DNA of 64,000 nucleotides from Erpobdella octoculata. Taxonomy: Eukaryota; Annelida; Clitellata; Hirudinida; Erpobdellidae. Both the position numbers and the translations under genes were made by a program. Positions 1 to 12,508 of this stretch are shown one piece after another (position 1 is the stretch's first letter; each line of letters begins with the position of its first letter). Under the pieces are notes generated by a model, which had not been told where the DNA came from, searched no databases, and saw nothing but the letters and a program-made list of their open reading frames with translations. The stretch is taken from contig CAXBUH010000065.1 in the NCBI GenBank assembly GCA_963978895.1, positions 1 to 64,000 on the forward strand, given 5' to 3'.

Positions 1-3000
1 TTTAGATAAAAATTTAAAAAAATTAAAATTATTTTGAACTTGTATTCTTATAAAACTCGATTAGCTGATCACGAAAATTAAGTCAGTTTTGCTCTACGAC
101 GCACCGTTTAGGCGCTAGAACGGAAAAAGAGTCGATGATTTGAGTGATCACAGAATAAGGTCCTTTTTGCTCTAGGACGAACCGTTTAGCCACTAGAGCG
201 ATTTTAAGTTTTAGATAAAAATTAAATTTTTTTTACTTGTATTCTTATAGAACTCGATGCGCTGGTCACGAAAATCAAGTCAGTTTTGCTCTACGACGAA
301 CCGTTTAGGCGCTAGAACGAAAAAAAGAGTCGATAATTTGAGTGATCACAGAATAAGGTCCTTTTTGCTCTAGGACGAACCGTTTAGCCGCTAGAGCGAT
401 TTTAAGTTTTAGATAAAAATTTTAAAAAATTAAAATTATTTTGAACTTGTATTCTTATAGAACTGGATGCGCTGATCACGAAAATCAAGTCAGTTTTGCT
501 CTACGACGAACCGTTTAGGCGCTAGAACAAAAAAAAGAGTCGATAATTTGAGTGATCACAGAATAAGGTCCTTTTTGCTCTAGGACGAACCGTTTAGCCG
601 CTAGAGCGATTTTAAGTTTTAGATAAAAATTTAAAAAAATTAAAATTATTTTGAACTTGTATTCTTATAGAACTCGATGCGCTGATCACGAAAATCAAGT
701 CAGTATTGCTCTACGACGCACCGTTTAGGCGCTAAAATGAAAAAAAGATTCGATGATTTGAGTGATCACAGAATAAGGTCCTTTTTGCTCTAGGACGAAC
801 CGTTTAGCCACTAGAGCGATTTTAAGTTTTAGATAAAAATTAAAAAATTTTTTACTTGTATACTTATAGAACTCGATGCGCTGATCACGAAAATCAAGTC
901 AGTTTTGCTCTACAAAGACCCGTTTAGGCTCTAGAACGAAAAAAAGAGTAGATGATTTGAGTGATCTCTGAATAAGGTCCTTTTTGCTCTAGGACGAACC
1001 GTTTAGCCGCTAGAGCGATTTTAAGTTTAAGATAAAAATTTAAAAAAATTAAAATTATTTTGAACTTGTATTCTTATAGAACTCGATGCGCTGATCACGA
1101 AAATCAAGTCAGTTTTGCTCTACGACGCACGGTTTAGGCGCTAGAACGAAAAAAAGAGTAGATGATTTGAGTGATCTCTGAATAAGGTCCTTTTCGCTCT
1201 AGGACGAACCATTTAGCCGCTAGAGCGATTTTAAGTTTTAGATAAAAATTTAAAAAAATTAAAATTATTTTGAACTTGTATTCTTACAGAACTGGATGCG
1301 CTGATCACGAAAATCAAGTCAGTTTTGCTCTACGACGCACCGTTTAGGCGCTAGAACGGAAGAAAGAGTCGATGAATTGAGTGATCACAGAATAAGGTCC
1401 TTTTTGCTCTAGGACGAACCGTTTAGCCGCTAGAGCGATTTTAAGTTTTAGAAAAAAATTTAAAAAAATTAAAATTATTTTGAACTTGTATTCTTATAGA
1501 ACTCGATGCGCTGATCACGAAAATCAAGTCAGTTTTGCTCTACGAAGCACCGTTTAGGCGCTAGAACGAAAAAAGAGTCGATAATTTGAGTGATCACAGA
1601 ATAAAGTCCTTTTTGCTCTAGGACGAACCGTTTAGCCGCTAGAGCGATTTTAAGTTTTAGATAAAAATTTAAAAAAATTAAAATTATTTTGAACTTGTAT
1701 TCTTATAGAACTCGATGCGCTGATCACGTAAATCGAGTCAGTATTGCTCTACGACGCACCGTTTAGGCGCTAGAACGAAAAAAAGAGTCGATGATTTGAG
1801 TGATCACAGAATAAGGTCCTTTTTGCTCTAGGACGAACCGTTTAGCCGCTAGAGCGATTTTAAGTTTTAGATAAAAATTTAAAAAAATTAAAATTATTTT
1901 GAACTTGTATTCTTATAGAAATGGATGCGCTGATCACGAAAATCAAGTCAGTTTTGCTCTACGACGCACCGTTTAGGCGCTAGAACGGAAGAAAGAGTCG
2001 ATGATTTGAGTGATCACAGAATAAGGTCCTTTTTGCTCTAGGACGAACCGTTTAGCCGCTAGAGCGATTTTAAGTTTTAGATAAAAATTAAAAATTTTTT
2101 TACTTGTATAATTATAGAACTCGATGCGCTGATCACGAAAATCAAGTCAGTTTTGCTCTACGACGCACCGTTTAGGCGCTAGAACGAAAAAAAGAGTCGA
2201 TGATTTGAGTGATCACAGAATAAGGTCCTTTTTGTTCTAGGACGAACCGTTTAGCCGCTAGAGCGATTTTAAGTTTTAGATAAAAATTAAAATTTTTTTT
2301 ACTTGTATAATTATAGAACTCGATGCGCTGATCACGAAAATCAAGTCAGTTTTGCTCTACGACGCACGGTTTAGGCGCTAGAACGAAAAAAAGAGTAGAT
2401 GATTTGAGTGATCTCCGAATAAGGTCCTTTTCGCTCTAGGACGAACCATTTAGCCGCTAGAGCGATTTTAAGTTTTAGATAAAAATTTAAAAAAATTAAA
2501 ATTATTTTGAACTTGTATTCTTACAGAACTCGATGCGCTGATCACGAAAATCAAGTCAGTTTTGCTCTACGAAGCACCGTTTAGGCGCTAGAACGAAAGA
2601 AAGAGTCGATGATTTGAGTGATCACAGAATAAGGTCCTTTTTGTTCTAGGACGAACCGTTTAGCCGCTAGAGCGATTTTAAGTTTTAAATAAAAATTTAA
2701 AAAAATTAAAATTATTTTGAACTTGTATTGTTATAGAACTCGATGCGCTGATCATGAAAATCAAGTCAGTTTTGCTCTACGACGCACCGTTTAGGCGCTA
2801 GAATGAAAAAAAGAGTCGATGATTTGAGTGATCACAGAATAAGGTCCTTTTTGCTCTAGGACGAACCGTTTAGCCGCTAGAGCGATTTTAAGTTTTAGAT
2901 AAAAATTTAAAAAAATTAAAATTATTTTGAACTTGTATTCTTATAGAACTCGATGCGCTGATCACGTAAATCGAGTCAGTATTGCTCTACGACGCACCGT

Positions 3001-5590
3001 TTAGGCGCTAGAACGAAAAAAAGAGTCGATGATTTGAGTGATCACAGAATAAGGTCCTTTTTGCTCTAGGACGAACCGTTTAGCCGCTAGAGCGATTTTA
3101 AGTTTTAGATAAAAATTTAAAAAAATTAAAATTATTTTGAACTTGTATTCTTATAGAAATGGATGCGCTGATCACGAAAATCAAGTCAGTTTTGCTCTAC
3201 GACGCACCGTTTAGGCGCTAGAACGGAAGAAAGAGTCGATGATTTGAGTGATCACAGAATAAGGTCCTTTTTGCTCTAGGACGAACCGTTTAGCCGCTAG
3301 AGCGATTTTAAGTTTTAGATAAAAATTAAAAATTTTTTTACTTGTATAATTATAGAACTCGATGCGCTGATCACGAAAATCAAGTCAGTTTTGCTCTACG
3401 ACGCACGGTTTAGGCGCTAGAACGAAAAAAAGAGTAGATGATTTGAGTGATCTCTGAATAAGGTCCTTTTCGCTCTAGGACGAACCATTTAGCCGCTAGA
3501 GCGATTTTAAGTTTTAGATAAAAAATTAAAATTATTTTGAACTTGTATTCTTACAGAACTCGATGCGCTGATCACGAAAATCAAGTCAGTTTTGCTCTAC
3601 AAAGCACCGTTTAGGCGCTAGAACGAAAAAAAGAGTCGATGATTTGAGTGATCACAGAATAAGGTCCTTTTTGCTCTAGGACGAACCGTTTAGCCGCTAG
3701 AGCGATTTTAAGTTTTAGATAAAAATTAACTTTTTTTTTACTTGTATTCTTATAGAACTGGATGCGCTGATCGCGAAAATCAAATCAGTTTTGCTCTACT
3801 TAGTACCGTTTAGGCGCTAGAACGAAAAAAAGAGTCGATAATTTGAGTGATCACAGAATAAAGTCCTTTTTGCTCTAGGACGAACCGTTTAGCCGCTAGA
3901 GCGATTTTAAGTTTTAGATAAAAATTTAAAAAAATTAAAATTATTTGAACTTGTAATCTTATAGAACTCGATGCGCTGATCACGTAAATCGAGTCAGTAT
4001 TGCTCTACGACGCACCGTTTAGGCGCTAGAACGAAAGAAAGAGTCGATGATTTGAGTGATCACAGAATAAGGTCCTTTTTGTTCTAGGACGAACCGTTTA
4101 GCCGCTAGAGCGATTTTAAGTTTTAAATAAAAATTTAAAAAAATTAAAATTATTTTGAACTTGTATTGTTATAGAACTCGATGCGCTGATCATGAAAATC
4201 AAGTCTGTTTTGCTCTACGACGCACCGTTTAGGCGCTAGAATGAAAAAAAGAGTCGATGATTTGAGTGATCACAGAATAAGGTCCTTTTTGCTCTAGGAC
4301 GAACCGTTTAGCCGCTAGAGCGATTTTAAGTTTTAGATAAAAATTAAAAAAAATTAAAATTATTTTGAACCTGTATTCTTATAGAATTGGATGCGCTGAT
4401 CACGAAAATCAAGTCAGTATTGCTCTACGAAGCACCGTTTAGGCGCTAGAACGAAAGAAAGAGTCGATGATTTGAGTGATCACAGAATAAGGTCCTTTTT
4501 GTTCTAGGACGAACCGTTTAGCCGCTAGAGCGATTTTAAGTTTTAAATAAAAATTAAAAAAAATTAAAATTATTTTGAACCTGTATTCTTATAGAACTGG
4601 ATGCGCTGATCACGAAAATCAAGTCAGTATTGCTCTACGACGCACCGTTTAGGCGCTAGAACGGAAGAAAGAGTCGATGAATTGAGTGATCACAGAATAA
4701 GGTCCTTTTTGCTCTAGGACGAACCGTTTAGCCGCTAGAGCGATTTTAAGTTTTAGATAAAAATTTTAAAAAATTAAATTTATTTTGAACTTGTATTCTT
4801 ATAGAACTCGATGCGCTGATCACGAAAATCAAGTCAGTATTGCTCTACGACGCACCGTTTAGGCGCTAGAACGAAAAAAAGAGTCGATGAATTGAGTGAT
4901 CACAGAATAAGGTCCTTTTTGCTCTAGGACGAACCGTTTAGCCGCTAGAGCGATTTTAAGTTTTAGAAAAAAATTTAAAAAAATTAAAATTATTTTGAAC
5001 TTGTATTCTTATAGAACTCGATGCGCTGATCACGAAAATCAAATCAGTTTTGCTCTACGAAGCACCGTTTAGGCGCTAGAACGAAAAAAGAGTCGATAAT
5101 TTGAGTGATCACAGAATAAAGTCCTTTTTGCTCTAGGACGAACCGTTTAGCCGCTAGAGCGATTTTAAGTTTTAGATAAAAATTTAAAAAAATTAAAATT
5201 ATTTTGAACTTGTATTCTTATAGAACTGGATGCGCTGATCGCGAAAATCAAATCAGTTTTGCTCTACTAAGCACCGTTTAGGCGCTAGAACGAAAAAAAG
5301 AGTCGATAATTTGAGTGATCACAGAATAAAGTCCTTTTTGCTCTAGGACGAACCGTTTAGCCGCTAGAGCGATTTTAAGTTTTAGATAAAAATTTAAAAA
5401 AATTAAAATTATTTTGAACTTGTATTCTTATAGAACTGGATGCGCTGATCGCGAAAATCAAATCAGTTTTGCTCTACTAAGCACCGTTTAGGCGCTAGAA
5501 CGAAAAAAGAGTCGATAATTTGAGTGATCACAGAATAAAGTCCTTTTTGCTCTAGGACGAACCGTTTAGCCGCTAGAGCGATTTTAAGTT

Positions 5591-7688
5591 TTAGATAAAA
5601 ATATAAAAAAATTAAAATTATTTTGAACTTGTATTCTTATAGAACTGGATGCGCTGATCGCGAAAATCAAATCAGTTTTGCTCTACTAAGCACCGTTTAG
5701 GCGCTAGAACGAAAAAAAGAGTCGATAATTTGAGTGATCACAGAATAAAGTCCTTTTTGTTCTAGGACGAACCGTTTAGCCGCTAGAGCGATTTTAAGTT
5801 TTAAATAAAAATTTAAAAAAATTAAAATTATTTTGAACTTGTATTGTTATAGAACTCGATGCGCTGATCATGAAAATCAAGTCTGTTTTGCTCTACGACG
5901 CACCGTTTAGGCGCTAGAATGAAAAAAAGAGTCGATGATTTGAGTGATCACAGAATAAGGTCCTTTTTGCTCTAGGGCGAACCGTTTAGCCGCTAGAGCG
6001 ATTTTAAGTTTTAGATAAAAATTTAAAAAAATTAAAATTATTTTGAACTTGTATTCTTATAGAACTGGATGCGCTGATCACGAAAATCAAGTCAGTATTG
6101 CTCTACGAAGCACCGTTTAGGCGCTAGAACGAAAGAAATAGTCGATGATTTGAGTGATCACAGAATAAGGTCCTTTTTGTTCTAGGACGAACCGTTTAGC
6201 CGCTAGAGCGATTTTAAGTTTTAAATAAAAATTTAAAAAAATTAAAATTATTTTGAACTTGTATTGTTATAGAACTCGATGCGCTGATCATGAAAATCAA
6301 GTCAGTTTTGCTCTACGACGCACCGTTTAGGCGCTAGAATGAAAAAAAGAGTCGATGATTTGAGTGATCACAGAATAAGGTCCTTTTTGCTCTAGGACGA
6401 ACCGTTTAGCCGCTAGAGCGATTTTAAGTTTTAGATAAAAATTTAAAAAAATTAAAATTATTTTGAACTTGTATTCTTATAGAACTGGATGCGCTGATCG
6501 CGAAAATCAAATCAGTTTTGCTCTACTAAGCACCGTTTAGGCGCTAGAACGAAAAAAGAGTCGATAATTTGAGTGATCACAGAATAAAGTCCTTTTTGCT
6601 CTAGGACGAACCGTTTAGCCGCTAGAGCGATTTTAAGTTTTAGATAAAAATTTAAAAAAATTAAAATTATTTTGAACTTGTATTCTTATAGAACTGGATG
6701 CGCTGATCGCGAAAATCAAATCAGTTTTGCTCTACTAAGCACCGTTTAGGCGCTAGAACGAAAAAAAGAGTCGATAATTTGAGTGATCACAGAATAAAGT
6801 CCTTTTTGTTCTAGGACGAACCGTTTAGCCGCTAGAGCGATTTTAAGTTTTAAATAAAAATTTAAAAAAATTAAAATTATTTTGAACTTGTATTGTTATA
6901 GAACTCGATGCGCTGATCATGAAAATCAAGTCTGTTTTGCTCTACGACGCACCGTTTAGGCGCTAGAATGAAAAAAAGAGTCGATGATTTGAGTGATCAC
7001 AGAATAAGGTCCTTTTTGCTCTAGGGCGAACCGTTTAGCCGCTAGAGCGATTTTAAGTTTTAGATAAAAATTTAAAAAAATTAAAATTATTTTGAACTTG
7101 TATTCTTATAGAACTGGATGCGCTGATCACGAAAATCAAGTCAGTATTGCTCTACGAAGCACCGTTTAGGCGCTAGAACGAAAGAAATAGTCGATGATTT
7201 GAGTGATCACAGAATAAGGTCCTTTTTGTTCTAGGACGAACCGTTTAGCCGCTAGAGCGATTTTAAGTTTTAAATAAAAATTTAAAAAAATTAAAATTAT
7301 TTTGAACTTGTATTGTTATAGAACTCGATGCGCTGATCATGAAAATCAAGTCAGTTTTGCTCTACGACGCACCGTTTAGGCGCTAGAATGAAAAAAAGAG
7401 TCGATGATTTGAGTGATCACAGAATAAGGTCCTTTTTGCTCTAGGACGAACCGTTTAGCCGCTAGAGCGATTTTAAGTTTTAGATAAAAATTTAAAAAAA
7501 TTAAAATTATTTTGAACTTGTATTCTTATAGAACTGGATGCGCTGATCGCGAAAATCAAATCAGTTTTGCTCTACTAAGCACCGTTTAGGCGCTAGAACG
7601 AAAAAAAGAGTCGATAATTTGAGTGATCACAGAATAAAGTCCTTTTTGTTCTAGGACGAACCGTTTAGCCGCTAGAGCGATTTTAAGT
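5591..7688. repeat. Higher-order repeat, 1,049-bp unit (5 monomers), two copies
   Basis: Two adjacent near-identical blocks of five monomers. A private variant, TCTAGGGCGAACC, recurs at 5971 and 7020, exactly 1,049 bp apart, and the order of flanking monomer variants is the same in both. The copies part near 6552/7601, where an A-run differs by one base. Boundaries are approximate. A second 1,049-bp offset is seen for ATAGAATTGG at 8158 and 9207. Confidence 0.75.
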
Positions 7689-9989
7689 TTTAAATAAAAA
7701 TTTAAAAAAATTAAAATTATTTTGAACTTGTATTGTTATAGAACTCGATGCGCTGATCATGAAAATCAAGTCTGTTTTGCTCTACGACGCACCGTTTAGG
7801 CGCTAGAATGAAAAAAAGAGTCGATGATTTGAGTGATCACAGAATAAGGTCCTTTTTGCTCTAGGACGAACCGTTTAGCCGCTAGAGCGATTTTAAGTTT
7901 TAGATAAAAATTTAAAAAAATTAAAATTATTTTGAACTTGTATTCTTATAGAACTGGATGCGCTGATCACGAAAATCAAGTCAGTTTTGCTCTACGACGC
8001 ACCGTTTAGGCGCTAGAATGAAAAAAAGAGTCGATGATTTGAGTGATCACAGAATAAGGTCCTTTTTGCTCTAGGACGAACCGTTTAGCCGCTAGAGCGA
8101 TTTTAAGTTTTAGATAAAAATTAAAAAAAATTAAAATTATTTTGAACCTGTATTCTTATAGAATTGGATGCGCTGATCACGAAAATCAAGTCAGTATTGC
8201 TCTACGAAGCACCGTTTAGGCGCTAGAACGAAAGAAAGAGTCGATGATTTGAGTGATCACAGAATAAGGTCCTTTTTGTTCTAGGACGAACCGTTTAGCC
8301 GCTAGAGCGATTTTAAGTTTTAAATAAAAATTAAAAAAAATTAAAATTATTTTGAACCTGTATTCTTATAGAACTGGATGCGCTGATCACGAAAATCAAG
8401 TCAGTATTGCTCTACGACGCACCGTTTAGGCGCTAGAACGGAAGAAAGAGTCGATGAATTGAGTGATCACAGAATAAGGTCCTTTTTGCTCTAGGACGAA
8501 CCGTTTAGCCGCTAGAGCGATTTTAAGTTTTAGATAAAAATTTTAAAAAATTAAATTTATTTTGAACTTGTATTCTTATAGAACTCGATGCGCTGATCAC
8601 GAAAATCAAGTCAGTATTGCTCTACGACGCACCGTTTAGGCGCTAGAACGAAAAAAAGAGTCGATGAATTGAGTGATCACAGAATAAGGTCCTTTTTGCT
8701 CTAGGACGAACCGTTTAGCCGCTAGAGCGATTTTAAGTTTTAGAAAAAAATTTAAAAAAATTAAAATTATTTTGAACTTGTATTCTTATAGAACTCGATG
8801 CGCTGATCACGAAAATCAAATCAGTTTTGCTCTACGAAGCACCGTTTAGGCGCTAGAACGAAAAAAGAGTCGATAATTTGAGTGATCACAGAATAAAGTC
8901 CTTTTTGCTCTAGGACGAACCGTTTAGCCGCTAGAGCGATTTTAAGTTTTAGATAAAAATTTAAAAAAATTAAAATTATTTTGAACTTGTATTCTTATAG
9001 AACTGGATGCGCTGATCACGAAAATCAAGTCAGTTTTGCTCTACGACGCACCGTTTAGGCGCTAGAATGAAAAAAAGAGTCGATGATTTGAGTGATCACA
9101 GAATAAGGTCCTTTTTGCTCTAGGACGAACCGTTTAGCCGCTAGAGCGATTTTAAGTTTTAGATAAAAATTAAAAAAAATTAAAATTATTTTGAACCTGT
9201 ATTCTTATAGAATTGGATGCGCTGATCACGAAAATCAAGTCAGTATTGCTCTACGAAGCACCGTTTAGGCGCTAGAACGAAAGAAAGAGTCGATGATTTG
9301 AGTGATCACAGAATAAGGTCCTTTTTGTTCTAGGACGAACCGTTTAGCCGCTAGAGCGATTTTAAGTTTTAAATAAAAATTAAAAAAAATTAAAATTATT
9401 TTGAACCTGTATTCTTATAGAACTGGATGCGCTGATCACGAAAATCAAGTCAGTATTGCTCTACGACGCACCGTTTAGGCGCTAGAACGGAAGAAAGAGT
9501 CGATGAATTGAGTGATCACAGAATAAGGTCCTTTTTGCTCTAGGACGAACCGTTTAGCCGCTAGAGCGATTTTAAGTTTTAGATAAAAATTTTAAAAAAT
9601 TAAATTTATTTTGAACTTGTATTCTTATAGAACTCGATGCGCTGATCACGAAAATCAAGTCAGTATTGCTCTACGACGCACCGTTTAGGCGCTAGAACGA
9701 AAAAAAGAGTCGATGAATTGAGTGATCACAGAATAAGGTCCTTTTTGCTCTAGGACGAACCGTTTAGCCGCTAGAGCGATTTTAAGTTTTAGAAAAAAAT
9801 TTAAAAAAATTAAAATTATTTTGAACTTGTATTCTTATAGAACTCGATGCGCTGATCACGAAAATCAAATCAGTTTTGCTCTACGAAGCACCGTTTAGGC
9901 GCTAGAACGAAAAAAGAGTCGATAATTTGAGTGATCACAGAATAAAGTCCTTTTTGCTCTAGGACGAACCGTTTAGCCGCTAGAGCGAT

Positions 9990-12508
9990 TTTAAGTTTTA
10001 GATAAAAATTTAAAAAAATTAAAATTATTTTGAACTTGTATTCTTATAGAACTGGATGCGCTGATCGCGAAAATCAAATCAGTTTTGCTCTACTAAGCAC
10101 CGTTTAGGCGCTAGAACGAAAAAAAGAGTCGATAATTTGAGTGATCACAGAATAAAGTCCTTTTTGCTCTAGGACGAACCGTTTAGCCGCTAGAGCGATT
10201 TTAAGTTTTAGATAAAAATTTAAAAAAATTAAAATTATTTTGAACTTGTATTCTTATAGAACTGGATGCGCTGATCGCGAAAATCAAATCAGTTTTGCTC
10301 TACTAAGCACCGTTTAGGCGCTAGAACGAAAAAAGAGTCGATAATTTGAGTGATCACAGAATAAAGTCCTTTTTGCTCTAGGACGAACCGTTTAGCCGCT
10401 AGAGCGATTTTAAGTTTTAGATAAAAATTTAAAAAAATTAAAATTATTTTGAACTTGTATTCTTATAGAACTGGATGCGCTGATCGCGAAAATCAAATCA
10501 GTTTTGCTCTACTAAGCACCGTTTAGGCGCTAGAACGAAAAAAAGAGTCGATAATTTGAGTGATCACAGAATAAAGTCCTTTTTGTTCTAGGACGAACCG
10601 TTTAGCCGCTAGAGCGATTTTAAGTTTTAAATAAAAATTTAAAAAAATTAAAATTATTTTGAACTTGTATTGTTATAGAACTCGATGCGCTGATCATGAA
10701 AATCAAGTCTGTTTTGCTCTACGACGCACCGTTTAGGCGCTAGAATGAAAAAAAGAGTCGATGATTTGAGTGATCACAGAATAAGGTCCTTTTTGCTCTA
10801 GGGCGAACCGTTTAGCCGCTAGAGCGATTTTAAGTTTTAGATAAAAATTTAAAAAAATTAAAATTATTTTGAACTTGTATTCTTATAGAACTGGATGCGC
10901 TGATCACGAAAATCAAGTCAGTATTGCTCTACGAAGCACCGTTTAGGCGCTAGAACGAAAGAAATAGTCGATGATTTGAGTGATCACAGAATAAGGTCCT
11001 TTTTGTTCTAGGACGAACCGTTTAGCCGCTAGAGCGATTTTAAGTTTTAAATAAAAATTTAAAAAAATTAAAATTATTTTGAACTTGTATTGTTATAGAA
11101 CTCGATGCGCTGATCATGAAAATCAAGTCAGTTTTGCTCTACGACGCACCGTTTAGGCGCTAGAATGAAAAAAAGAGTCGATGATTTGAGTGATCACAGA
11201 ATAAGGTCCTTTTTGCTCTAGGACGAACCGTTTAGCCGCTAGAGCGATTTTAAATTTTAGATAAAAATTTAAAAAAATTAAAATTATTTTGAACTTGTAT
11301 TCTTATAGAACTGGATGCGCTGATCGCGAAAATCAAATCAGTTTTGCTCTACTAAGCACCGTTTAGGCGCTAGAACGAAAAAAAGAGTCGATAATTTGAG
11401 TGATCACAGAATAAAGTCCTTTTTGCTCTAGGACGAACCGTTTAGCCGCTAGAGCGATTTTAAGTTTTAGATAAAAATTTAAAAAAATTAAAATTATTTT
11501 GAACTTGTATTCTTATAGAACTGGATGCGCTGATCGCGAAAATCAAATCAGTTTTGCTCTACTAAGCACCGTTTAGGCGCTAGAACGAAAAAAGAGTCGA
11601 TAATTTGAGTGATCACAGAATAAAGTCCTTTTTGCTCTAGGACGAACCGTTTAGCCGCTAGAGCGATTTTAAGTTTTAGATAAAAATTTAAAAAAATTAA
11701 AATTATTTTGAACTTGTATTCTTATAGAACTGGATGCGCTGATCGCGAAAATCAAATCAGTTTTGCTCTACTAAGCACCGTTTAGGCGCTAGAACGAAAA
11801 AAAGAGTCGATAATTTGAGTGATCACAGAATAAAGTCCTTTTTGTTCTAGGACGAACCGTTTAGCCGCTAGAGCGATTTTAAGTTTTAAATAAAAATTTA
11901 AAAAAATTAAAATTATTTTGAACTTGTATTGTTATAGAACTCGATGCGCTGATCATGAAAATCAAGTCTGTTTTGCTCTACGACGCACCGTTTAGGCGCT
12001 AGAATGAAAAAAAGAGTCGATGATTTGAGTGATCACAGAATAAGGTCCTTTTTGCTCTAGGGCGAACCGTTTAGCCGCTAGAGCGATTTTAAGTTTTAGA
12101 TAAAAATTTAAAAAAATTAAAATTATTTTGAACTTGTATTCTTATAGAACTGGATGCGCTGATCACGAAAATCAAGTCAGTATTGCTCTACGAAGCACCG
12201 TTTAGGCGCTAGAACGAAAGAAATAGTCGATGATTTGAGTGATCACAGAATAAGGTCCTTTTTGTTCTAGGACGAACCGTTTAGCCGCTAGAGCGATTTT
12301 AAGTTTTAAATAAAAATTTAAAAAAATTAAAATTATTTTGAACTTGTATTGTTATAGAACTCGATGCGCTGATCATGAAAATCAAGTCAGTTTTGCTCTA
12401 CGACGCACCGTTTAGGCGCTAGAATGAAAAAAAGAGTCGATGATTTGAGTGATCACAGAATAAGGTCCTTTTTGCTCTAGGACGAACCGTTTAGCCGCTA
12501 GAGCGATT
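9990..12508. repeat. Higher-order repeat, 1,259-bp unit (6 monomers), two copies
   Basis: The TCTAGGGCG variant recurs at 10797 and 12056, 1,259 bp apart, with the same series of monomer variants around it. The unit is the 1,049-bp type with one extra monomer, as expected from unequal exchange in phase with the monomer. Boundaries are approximate. Confidence 0.7.

Noticed and set aside
150..215. tRNA-like B box (GGTTCGTCC) on the minus strand of satellite half-units
   Set aside because: The invariant A after GGTTCG is missing, no A box lies at the right distance and no cloverleaf forms. There is no support for a tRNA-derived SINE origin.
245..300. Hammerhead-like string in the satellite (CTGATCACGAAAATCAAGTC)
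   Set aside because: The core would need CUGANGA but reads CUGAUCA, and no bases are left for stem II before GAAA. It is not a hammerhead on either strand.
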